A DNA stretch of 64,000 nt. It comes from Onchocerca lupi. Taxonomy: Eukaryota > Nematoda > Chromadorea > Rhabditida > Onchocercidae. This document shows positions 24,030 to 35,000 of this stretch, in pieces (the stretch's first letter is position 1; each line of letters begins with the position of its first letter). The stretch lies in assembly GCA_028564675.1 (NCBI GenBank), contig JAOVVO010000249.1, positions 38,997-102,996 of the forward strand, given 5' to 3'. Both the position numbers and the translations under genes were made by a program. Under the pieces are notes generated by a model. The model was not told where the DNA came from, did no database searches, and saw nothing but the letters and a program-made list of their open reading frames with translations.

Positions 24030-25535
24030 CTAACCCATCAGCAAAAACGCCGCATGCCGCGGGTGTTGACATTTCAATATATTCATTTTCCATACTTCTG
24101 CATATGTTCACACTGATCCCAGTTCATTTCACCAGTTGGACAGTGATCATCATTTCAAGTTTCTGAATTATTAAATCAATCTTCAGTGCAAAACATATAG
24201 TCATGCCTGATTTCTTTCACAAATAGCTAAATGCTTTAAAGGAAGAATAAGTCTTGTTCAGTTGATCCAAACTATTTCAATTGCGTTAATTCTTGCAAAT
24301 CACTTTGATCAGGAGTGAGTGCCTGGCAGAAACGCATGAAGCATGCAGTAACTCTTTATATTCCAGTATCTCATATCTGTTACTCACGAAGCTCGGATCA
24401 TAGTGAAATTAGTCGAGCATTGTCATACTGTTACTACTTAAATAATTGTTGAAATGAGGTTTCAGATGCAGGAATGCGCCTTCGGAAGAGTCACAGCAGG
24501 TCTTCCAAAAAGTGCCTTCCGTACTGGAAGCAGTATTGTGTCGAACAAGCATGCGGCTTTCTAAAATGAAAAGACAACAAACTATATCAGCATAAGTGTG
24601 AAATGTGGCAAATGTCTCATGAATTTATATTTGAAGTATTTGTAGCTAATTTTTGTGGAGCTTAAAATAGCATCCGAACACTTCTTATCTAAATGGATTA
24701 CTATTTATGGCCAAACTATATCTGTATCTTATTTTCTAATCTTTTTTTTCCTGGCAAAGACAATCCATCTACTACGATTTGGATTCTGTCTTATGTAAAT
24801 GTTTGTGCTGTCATAAAAGAATATTTTGATCGCTCATTAATATTTCCACATATTCTTAAAGAACATATTTCACTTCCTTGTTGCTAATTTTTTGATGGGA
24901 AGAATACTGAACCAATTCTGTCAAGTTTTTTTATGTCATCACTAATATTAACGGCTTATTAACAAGTCCCACATACTAGCCAGAAACTGTTTGCGGACTG
25001 TTTTCAATAAGAATAGAGTTGCAGGTTCTGCAGAAAAAGGTTGTTAAGCAAGTTATGATAATTTGTCGACCGCAGATGTTAATGCAAGATTTCACAGTAT
25101 GAAAATGTGATTTGCTTGCAATAAATTATTAGCAAGTTGCATTTTCACTCTTTTCTATCAAAAACATTGATAAAGGGTCAGTCAGTGATAGCCGTGTTAT
25201 GGATGATATTCCACTCGACTCCGGCTTCAATTCTTCAACAAGCTGATCTAATTAGCATAGAAAGATTGATTATACAAATCCATATAAATAAAAATGTAAA
25301 TGCTACCTGTTACAAATGATATATTTCCGGAAGTTCTCCACCGATTGTTTTCAAATTTTGACACAACTTTGTATTCCAATAGTCAGACTTTTTTATATAG
25401 ACATACTGTTTTTCACGTATCACGTCCGTGACAACTGAAAACGAGTGAAGAGCGGAGTTATTGACTCCGTCTACCTTTTCTTCCTTCCATCTCTCTCTCT
25501 TCTTTTCTTGAGTAAAAGATACGATTAACAATAAT
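24030..25535. other. Intergenic, no gene recognised
   Basis: AT-rich sequence after the channel stop codon. Short ORFs such as 24693-24887 have no family motif. Probably contains the channel 3' UTR. Confidence 0.5.
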
Positions 25536-25540
25536 GACAG

Positions 25541-25546
25541 TAATTA

Positions 25547-25605
<59 letters not shown>

Positions 25606-25758
25606 CAATAATAATAATAATACTAACAATAATATAATACTAATAATACTAAAAATAATAATACTAATAATAATATAATACTAATAATAATACCGATAGT
25701 AATACTAATAATAATACTAATAATAAATACTAATAATAATAATTAATAATAAATAATT
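25541..25758. repeat. TAA/TAATAC trinucleotide microsatellite
   Basis: About 220 bases of imperfect AAT/TAA repeats, purest near 25550-25605, then interrupted by TACTAA variants. Length is likely to vary between individuals or assemblies. Similar but shorter TTA-rich tracts occur at 10628-10760 and AAT-rich tracts at 25980-26090. Confidence 0.9.
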
Positions 25759-25804
25759 AGTCATTCCTTTCTAACCCTCAACTAGGTTCAATGTTGATTA
25801 TCCT

Positions 25805-25822
25805 TGCGCCAACAAAGGCGCA
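25805..25822. repeat. Small hairpin, candidate 3' hairpin of the minus-strand Helitron
   Basis: TGCGCC and GGCGCA (6 bp) around a 6-base loop, 20 bases inside a CTAG on the minus strand. GC-rich against an AT-rich background. A Helitron needs such a hairpin near its 3' end; here the stem is shorter than that of the plus-strand copy, so the call is tentative. Confidence 0.35.
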
Positions 25823-28128
25823 TCATCATTATTTGCTAACAAGGCGCCCTTTTCTTTCATTTTATATAGGGATGTCAACGGGATCGATTTAATGGTCCGA
25901 CTCGAGTTTTTTTCCCTTCATGTCATTTTCTTCTTTTCTATTTAGTAAATTTATCATTAGATTTGTTTTAATTGTTGCATAATATATAATAATAAGTAAT
26001 AAGTAATGATAAATAATAGTAAATAATGATAAATAATAATAAATAATAATAATTTATGATAAATAATAAATAATGAAAAATAATATATATTGTAAGCTCA
26101 GGATCAATTTTTGTATTCAAGTAGGCATGTGTTTTTAAATAAATAAGCGAGTAATTCAAGCTTTTTCTTTGTTTTTTGCTTTGTGAGGAATGTAATTTGT
26201 TTATTTTTTGATCTGTAGCAAATGTAGTTGGACCACACAATGTCGTGATCATGATAACGTATTATGGAATGTTTCGTTCAAGCAATTTATTTCACAATAC
26301 TATTTCACAACACTATACTTGTGGGTATACAATATTTTTTGTTATTCTCTCTGGATATAGAGGTTACCTGGTTTGCCGAATTTAGAATACACAACATATA
26401 ATTGTCCATATGAGAGGCAATAGGTCTCTAGATCTAAACGGCACAATTCCAGAAATTGATCTTGACCTTTGTTGATGGTGAATGCAAACGCCAATCGAAT
26501 TGGGTGGGAATTGCAATCTGCTAAACTGAAATAGCACATCCGTTGGAATCATAAGAATGCGAGGAACAAGGACATCTTCACCTTTGGAGGATCCTGTCAA
26601 GAATGTTGTTTTACGACATTACTCATTAATTTTTTTACTGCAAGCTGCGTGCCGTCGCAAAGTTTTGGCTAGTTGATATTTCGCAACATGATAATTGGCA
26701 TGCCAATTTTCAGTTGCAGTACGTGCGGTGGAATCTGTAGCAGATCGAGTGAATTCAAAAATTTTGTCGGATAATTAACGGCTTCATCTGCTTTTATAAT
26801 AGTGTCGACGAACTTGTATGTGATTGACTCTTTTCGCATTTTAGACTGAATAATATTGTGAAAGTCGTATGGCCGCAAGAATAGTTCTTCACTCAGCCAA
26901 TCGTGATCCTTCGAATTGGTTTGAATATCGGGAAATTTTTTTAAACTAATTCTTCTTTTGACGTTACTTAATTGAGGAATTATGAGGCAATGAAATTCGT
27001 TTTGAGCTCAGATCAGCCGGTAGCCTTCCGTTCCCAGTTTCCAGCAATCGATGTGAGAGAATCCAAGTCGATCAATCGTTTTAAAGCTGGCACGCATATT
27101 GTAGTCAATTCTAATGTTTTGTTTGCGACGCAAGTTTATATCGAGCAAAGCAGCAGCAGATCGATTCATTGATGGCATTCTCAACTGTCAAGAACTTTGT
27201 TCGCGATTTGTAAGCACAAGTTTTCAATCATTATCAATGCTTCGTTGTAGATTTTTGCTGTGAAATCCATGTTCATATTTGAATTCTTCAGTCATATGCG
27301 ATTTATTATTTCTCCCATAACTCTGTTGGTGATGAAGGAGAGAAGGCGGTCAATATGATTGCAGCGTATGGATTTGATTTGGATGTGACACTTTGCATGC
27401 TTTATTAGTGCATACTTCCCAGTGTCGGTCGTTCTCCAATAAATTCAAAGCTTGACATGCATCCGGAAAGTAGTATATGCAACGCCATTAACAATTTTTA
27501 ATTGGTGGAAGGAAGTTGGACCGAACATGCGAAGGATGAAGCATTCGTTTTGATTAGGATTCACGATGCACAATCTGCTTATCCTTTTGTTTGAATATGT
27601 CAGGTTGTCCGTCTACTAGTTCTCCTCCTTTGTGTCGTTCAAATGATTTTTTACTCGCATTCTATGTGTAATACGTAGGAACTTCCGAATATAACAGTGT
27701 TTTCGCAAATGCGGCATTTTGACAATGTGAAGAAAGCTATTGACGTTGTACTCAGTGGATTCAGGGCTATTTGTTGCACATTCGAAGCTGTGAAATAAAG
27801 GCGTTGTCCATTTTCTAGATGTACCTGCCAAGTGAACAATAGCTTGACTTCGTTCATGTATGAGGAAAGAAAAAATTTGCCATTCATCTTCACTGCTGCT
27901 TATATATTTTTCAGTCTAATTCTGTGCGATTTTTCGATATGTAATACCGCATTCCTATTACTTCTTTCTGGCTGCATGCCAAAAACTGCCATGTCGCTGC
28001 CTTTATTCACATACTTACAAATGTATTTGATCGATTTAACAGAGTTACAGTATTCCTGTCGGTAAACCGAAGTGCTGAAAGAATTCAAATATTGTTTAAA
28101 ACAAAAATTTGTAACCTCATTGCGCACA

Positions 28129-28665
28129 AAAGCTCTTTGTTCTCCTCATCTAATCATCTACTAATGCTCATGTGCTTCGTTTAAGAGTTGTAAATGATTG
28201 TAAAATGTGCTGTAAGTGATTGTAAAAATGCTTAAATGGTTGTAAACATGCTAATGTCTGTAATTTTGTAATAATTAATGACATGCCCTTTGTTTAAAGA
28301 GTTGCCAATGGCCGCAATCAAGTCAATTGTAATAATGTAGGGACCAAGTCCTTTTTCTTTGTTTAAATGTTTTAAGCACTAGTTATCTCCTATTCTTTAG
28401 TCTTATCCATATCAATCTCTTTTGTATGATTAATGTATAACCTCCACCCCTATCAAGGATAACCATACAAAAGCGTAACTTTCTGGACAGCAGGATCAGT
28501 GCAAGAACAAATCATCAGCAGCGGCGGCAGCAATCTTTGGAATACTCCTATCATCAGTGCAACAAGGCTAGTGGCGATTCAGTATCTACAAGTGTCGACA
28601 CCATCAATTCATCAGCAACAAGAGAATTACCATCAGCGAAAGATTCTCCTACAATTCCACGTTTA
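28129..28665. other. About 540-base insertion splitting the Helitron relic
   Basis: The Helitron reading is interrupted between a DNRW-like segment (DIEIDNGKRT, near 28690-28670) and the following segment (FNxHINVE-like to VKSIKYI, starting near 28110). The sequence between contains no Helitron motif. It has short TGATTGTAAA-type repeats at 28190-28260 and a GC-richer CAG/CAA stretch at 28490-28660. GCGCACA (28122-28128) and TGTGCGC (28666-28672) are an inverted pair at its edges, possibly chance. Could be a solo LTR or another small element; not identified. Confidence 0.4.
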
Positions 28666-30330
28666 TGTGCGCTTACCGTTATCTATTTCGATGTCACCAT
28701 TCTACATTTGAATGGTTACTAATTTACCGCCATCTTCTGCTGATCTTCTTCTATTCAAAGATATCCATCATTTCCTGTAATTTTGTTGAATACTAATGCT
28801 CGAGGTTACCGCTTAGACCATTCTTCGTCTATCATTCATTGTGAACTTAATAAAAATGTACCGCAAGGTCTATTTATCAAATTTTTCGTCACAACCTCAT
28901 ACAAATCCTTATCCACATCGGAATCCGGTATTTCAGCGCATGTTACATCGTCGACTGCATTTGAAGTGGTTTTGTGATAAAGCGAGATTAGCATATGTGT
29001 CAGTAGCGCACAGACCTGAATACTCCATGTTTTACCATAAAATCCATCAGCTATTTCAGCTTCTATATGAAAACACGGCTGTTGTGACATGCCTATGCAT
29101 CGGCGATTGCCTAGGAAATAAGAAAATTTGCATATCATCCCTAGCTGGACTGCATGTGATTGTAATGAATAGGTTGCCCGTAATGGCGAACATGCGCAAT
29201 TGCATCTTGAGCATACTCATGCATATTACGTGGACTGCCTGCATATGAAGATGGCTAAATCGTGAGTCTTCCAACTTTAGTTGTATTACTGTGATTTACA
29301 ACCGCATTTCGCAAATGAATGAATTCTTCAGAGCGAAGCTTAGTTTGATTCAAACAGATGAATACCGAACATTCGGTTTTGATTTTTGCATACATATCTA
29401 CAATGTATTGGTGAAACAACTAACAGCACTTCAAAATGTGATTGTCTTCATTCTCTCGAATCATTAGTCAATATGAATTATAGTTCATTACGCTGATTGG
29501 ATTTATCATCTTAACATTGAAGTGATATGCATCGGCACCATCCCAAAAAATGATTGGATATTGCAGAGCAACGTATCATCGATGAGTTTCTGCAATTATT
29601 GTTAATGATTGTTTCTTCTGTGAAGAACAATATCTCTAGGTTGGAATTAATCACCGACTATAACAATCGCCACTTCGTCTGTAGTTGAAGCATTAAATCT
29701 TCGCACGTGTTCTCCAGCAGACATTTTGTCAGCATGAATAACAATCTTCTGTATCAGATGGCATTATATCAATTGCTGTTTTGAACAAACGCTCTAAATA
29801 GTCTTTTTTTTTTTTCGTGAAAAAGTTGTTGCAATTGAGAAATGATGGATCTTTCTATTTCGGTATGAATTCCGCACCCTGAATTCAATTCATTTGTAGG
29901 AATTTATGCTGACCATTTGACAACGAAAGCACAAAGTTGGCTTTGTGATAAATTTGTCCTTTCACTTGAAAGTTGGCATGTTATTATAATTTCTGCGCCG
30001 AACGATGTCAATTGGAAGCACGAGTTGTGTGCTCTGATTTTAGATAGGAAACGCTTTGATTCGGCGGTTCATCTGGCAAGCAAAGCTTTTGATGGCTCCG
30101 ATGGTTCTTCAAGTTGAGGTAGTTTAATTTTTCCGGCGGCGCAGCACATTTCTTTCGTCTTATAAGCTAGACTTCGCATGATCCTAAGAAATTTCACAGC
30201 ATGGTTTCCGGGGAATTTCTGCATTAAATTTCACAGATTTGCAATAAGGACATTCTTCAATCACTGTGCCGATGAGAACTTGAGAAGCTTTGCTTATATT
30301 TTCTACCGAAATAAAATATGATTATAACGC

Positions 30331-31160
30331 TTCTTTTTTTTTTTTTTTTTTTGTCAGTGCTAGATACTTTTTCTTAATCATGAACCTATAGACAGTTTGT
30401 CGCGTCCTTTTCTATATAAAGTAATAATAAGAAATCTTTCTCTTTACTCGAAATAATAAGAAATCATTCTCCTTACTTAACCAAAGAAAACTCTTTTTCA
30501 CTCATCTACTTAATAATAAAATCCTTCCTATTTGTTGCAGTTATTTCTTTCTTATTGAAAGAACCTGCACGAGTAAACTGCGGACACAAACTATAATCAT
30601 AAAATGCATAATTTGTTAATATTTGCATATTTTAGTTAATCCTTAATTGTTTAGGTCTGGCATTGTTTGAAAAATTTAGTAGCACATAAACTAAATGCAT
30701 CATAAATTTTAAAACTTAAAGAAGAAAAAAATGTATTTTACAAATTATAAATCGGGGAACATTTAAAATGCTTTTATTAGTTTTTACATTTTTAAACAGT
30801 CAATAATTTGCCGTGCCATTTGTCGTAATTTTTGATTCTCAGCGAATTTTCTGTGAAATTTCACACAGTTCTTTTAATTCTGTCTCTGAAGTATTTTTTT
30901 TTTCTCAGAACCTAAAATCGATATTGTATAGGAATGTTTTTGAAATTGAGGAAATTAAAATGTTCTATATTTCATTTTAATCCTAAACTTTGTAAAGCTT
31001 TTTCTTTTCTGGAAGCTTAATCGATATTGTGGAAAATTTTCGCAAAATTTTTTTTTCGCAAATTATTGAAATTAAGAAAATTAAAATAGCGCAAGATAAA
31101 CTACTGCAGCTTCTACAGAATTATATATATGAAGTAAGCATATCTATACAAAAATGATGG
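30331..31160. repeat. AT-rich spacer with two diverged direct repeats of about 100 bases
   Basis: The pattern TCGATATTGT ... GAAATTRAGRAAATTAAAAT occurs twice, around 30915-30980 and 31020-31090, each preceded by a T-run. No coding sequence seen. Lies between the two Helitron copies and may be their degraded 5' parts. Confidence 0.45.
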
Positions 31161-31838
31161 CCTATTCGAATACAAGGTTGTGTCAAAATTTGAAAGCGGA
31201 GAACTTGCGAAGCACCGACCGCGCATTCTTATGATTCCAGTGGATACGCCATTTCAATTTAAGAGATTGCAATTCCCAATTCCATAGACGTTTGTATTCA
31301 CGATCAACAAAGCTTAGGATCAATCCTTAGAATTGGGCGGTTTAGATTAATGGGTAAAATTTACGGAAAGAGGCAATTCAAGACACATTAGAAGTCAGAG
31401 AGATAATCCTTAAATTGCTTGAGCGAAACATGTGATTATACACTATCATGAATCGACATTTGTACGACGCAACTACATTCCCCACAAATCAAGAAATGAA
31501 CGAACCACATTTCTCACAAAGCAAAAAAACAAACGAAAAGCTTGAACTGCTGCTCGCCTTATTCATTTAAAAACATTTGCCTATTCGAATGCAACGCGTA
31601 TGAAAACTTCAAATCAACTGATGAATATTTAAAAATGTGCGCGTATTCGAATGCAACGTTGTGTCAAAATTTCAAAGCAATAGGTAAGGATTTTCGATAT
31701 CTAAGATTTTGAATTAATATAGATGAAACGCGTGTTTAAGAACTTTCGGAGGTTTAAGATTCTGAACAAACGAACATTGATGTTTTTATTTATATAGACC
31801 AGCTGGATCGGCCACCGGACCGTGGCCGGGTCAGCTAG
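31161..31838 (+). mobile_element. 3' end of a second Helitron, plus strand, with terminal hairpin and CTAG
   Basis: From 31205 a broken helicase C-terminus can be read: HRPRILMIPVDTPFQFKRLQ, then FVFTINKA near 31290-31310. After about 230 bases of non-coding tail the element ends in a perfect 7-bp hairpin (31809-31815 with 31822-31828, 6-base loop) followed six bases later by CTAG at 31835-31838 and then T, the standard Helitron 3' terminus. No usable open frame remains. A CTATTCGAAT motif with CAA following occurs at 31162, 31581 and 31643. The 5' part is missing or lies in the spacer. Confidence 0.85.
31809..31838 (+). repeat. Helitron 3' terminal hairpin plus CTAG
   Basis: CGGCCAC, loop CGGACC, GTGGCCG, then GGTCAG and CTAG, followed by T. 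A GC-rich 7-bp stem six bases upstream of CTAG in otherwise AT-rich DNA is diagnostic for Helitron ends. Confidence 0.9.
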
Positions 31839-32046
31839 TTTATTTATAAATAAGAATAATAACTGGATTTACGCTTCCCCATAAGGATGCCATATCGAAT
31901 AATTTCTCACTCCCTTTCCTTCTCAAACAAAACTAGTGAAGGAACAAGAAAAAAAAAATGCCCTGAACAGAGCTAAAAGTTTTGAACTCCTTCCCAAATT
32001 CACAAAGCAACATTTTCCTACGTCATGACAAATTTCGGTTCGGTGT

Positions 32047-35000
32047 TTAGCACGAATCCTCACAAAATAAACAAGGCTGTGGTGGTTCAACATTCAATCC
32101 GATAATATCGATGTCCTCCATTTGACAGTTACATAAACAACCATTTGCCGCACATTCCGCATGACCATTGAACCAATGCCATAAATGTGCCATATGACCT
32201 CCGTGACGGCATTTCTAAACAAAAAACCAAACTAAACCTGTTCTATCATTTTAAGTAATTCCAATTTCATATATTTACCAACCTTTAAAATCTTTAGATC
32301 AGTAAAATCGATAAAAAAGAATTAACATAATAAGCAGTTTTAAATATAATCAATATTTTAAAGACATCATTTAAAATCGTTTTAATGCTTAAATTCCCCA
32401 TACATAAACATACATCACTTTTTTGTTCATTAACAAATTGCTGTTATCATTAAATTACTTATAGCCATTAATGCATTAGATTTTCCTTCAAATCTTTAAA
32501 TACTGAACAGCAATCATACAACACACGTTAGTTGCTTCCATTAATTTAGAACGATCCATCTCGTTTTCAGATTATCATTGTTTTGCAGTGCATCAGAGTA
32601 GGTCAAAACTCAACTCCTAACGAATCTCTTAGCGAATTAATGTTTTCTGTATCAAGTAATATCAAATTTCAAAGTTTCAAAAAAAGAAAATAAGAGGTAC
32701 AGGATACCTGACACCAAGTGAACCAAGAAGATAATCGGCCAAGTTCGTGACATTCTGTCTGAACATATGAACCCATGTGCCTACGACACAGTATGCATTT
32801 CGGAAGTGGCTTCAAGCAATGGAGACATGCCATTTCTCTAGTTGGTATCGATGGAGCAGTTGATGACCTAGAAGTAATCTCTACCACTTCGTACTTTATA
32901 TTTATGAATTATCGGTTTTTCATACACTCGAAAGATTAAGAAGTGATAAGCTTCGCATACATCAGATAAATCCTCCGTCCCGTGCAATTAGTTAAACTGA
33001 TTGCAAACATCCACCAGGAAGTGAACATACACGATAGAAAAATGTCAACCTGCAGTAAGTCCCGCAATTTATTGATAAAAATTAAACTTATGCAAGTAAG
33101 ATCGATATATTCGTGAATAAAAATGAGAATGACCAACGTTGTAGAGATGTTTGATCGGGTGGTAGGTATGAGCACCGCAGAAGGCACGGAAGTTAACGAG
33201 ATATCTGACTTTTCCAATGTGATATTCTGAGGACAAAACTGACAACAAATTTCCGCCTGAAAACCAAATTGCAAGTAGACAAATCATATAATAAACATTT
33301 AAAAATATTAAAAAAAAAAAACTCCAAGCAAACCTGCACAGTATTTCGATCGATTCTTGATTCCAGTAAAATGGCATTTCGTCTCCATCCAAGTATACAG
33401 TCAAGACGAGCTCTTTGCACCCACATACCCCATACGTTTAGCATATCCAAATAATCACAAACAATGGTAAAACTTCGTCTTATATGTTCATCTCTGGAAG
33501 CACCAATTTTCCATTAATTGGTAGCAATAATACAGACAAAGAAATATAGAGAACCGATACATCTAAATAATCTGATGAAATAAAACCGCTTTCACTGTAT
33601 ACTTTTGCAAATTCAGCTTGGATAAAACAGCTGAAGGATATTTACAATTTAGTGCATGCTCCGCTATCCTCAATAGCTAGTAACTCGAAATCACTGCTAG
33701 CAATCTCTTCGGCAGAATAAGCTATAGGCCAGGACTGTTCTTTCACAAAGCAGCGTCCCACTACCAATAGGATTGTAGCTGTTTGTATGTCTCCTGTGAA
33801 ATCCACATATCTAAAGATTAATAAAACATCTTTAACACTATTTTCAGATCTTATGCACAAAAAATACTCATTTCTGATCAAAAAGCATTAGCTGTTTTCC
33901 TCCAAGTAAATATGATAATGACACTCACTGAGACAACAAATCATGAGTAGCCTTTTCATAGGAAATACCAGTAATGAGCAAACCGAAAAGTGTTCGGTAT
34001 AAACAAGCATCCGTGAATAACTCCTTCACTGACTTCATAAAATATTGATCGCTAAAGTGAATAGCAGCGAAAGCAATTCTGTCCTCTAATGGAATGTCCT
34101 GAAATCTGGCTCCTTACATATCCATTTTTTAAGACAGCAACAACTTATTATTTCAAGTCTTCTCGACCATATCCTTTGAATTAATTCGTAACATAACAAA
34201 ATAAATAACATACGTGCTGATGGACAATACAATGAAGGTCGGAAAAATTATCACAGCGCCCATCCAGAAATGTTATGATCATATTAAAGTAAGGGTCCCT
34301 GACAATGCTTCTGAGTTTTTTGGAAACTGATTTCCTAAAATTAATTTTAGAGTAGTGGCATAAACGGATCCAAAGCAAACCTGATCAGTTACATTCAAAA
34401 GATAACCATTGTTCTGGTAATCCTCGATAATGTTGCAAAGCTTCTTGAAAAGCTTCCATTTCCGGCAGACCTTCATCATTTGACTCTCTGGCTTTCTCCA
34501 ACATTGAATTCAGAGTCTAGAAAAAAATGAGAGATGGGAAAAAAACTGCATCACACAAAATTATTGTAACATAATTTTTTAACATTAGTTTCAAGTGAGC
34601 TCACTTTTTTCATCCTGACTGAGTTAGCTGTAACTAATGCTGCAGCTACTGCTCGACTCTGCTTTCTCCTAAACAACATAAACAAATAATGAGACTTAAA
34701 AAGCACCAAATTTATGTCTATCAAATTTCATATTCAAATAACAATACGTGCTTAGCAAATGAATGGTTTCCAATCACTTACAATTTGTTGTCTCAGTGAG
34801 TGTCATTATCAAGACCGTGTTCATCTTACTGCTTTTACTTTTTTCAAATAAAAGCTGTACAGTGATTATAACAGTAATCTGTGATAATGAATGAAGTTAG
34901 CAAGTAATCCACCTTTCTGTAACGTTTTCGTCAATGAAGGCATCGAGCTGTACAATATCTCCCAGAACAGGCCAACCACATATCCGAAGCACTCGATTTC

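Larger units (their letters stand above)
25782..30330 (-). mobile_element. Decayed autonomous Helitron (Rep-helicase) on the minus strand
   Basis: Reading the minus strand from about 30170 down, scattered frames give, in the order of Helitron proteins: KLPQLEEPSEP, then KIRAHNSCFQLTSFGAEI (30060-29980), EHVRRFNAS (29720-29695), FWDGADAYHFNVKMINPIS (29550-29495), then GNLFITITCSP near 29180 (Rep region), DLYEVVTKNLINRPCGTF near 28900, VKSIKYICKYVNKG near 28020, HLENGQRLYFTASN near 27810, then Pif1-type helicase pieces LPPHVLQLKIGMPIIMLRN-like (26740-26680), RLQFPPN and LAFAFTINKGQDQF (26540-26420), YGQLYVVYSKFGKPGN (26405-26360). Many frameshifts and stops show it is dead. The 3' end is placed tentatively at CTAG 25782-25785 (minus-strand CTAG followed by T), with a small hairpin at 25805-25822 just inside. 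The 5' end is not visible. Confidence 0.85.

Noticed and set aside
28841..29248. 135-codon plus-strand ORF
   Set aside because: It is the antisense shadow of the Helitron reading on the minus strand.
32936..33404. Long minus-strand ORFs overlapping MIOS exons in other frames
   Set aside because: The MIOS frame explains the conserved residues; these frames run through introns.
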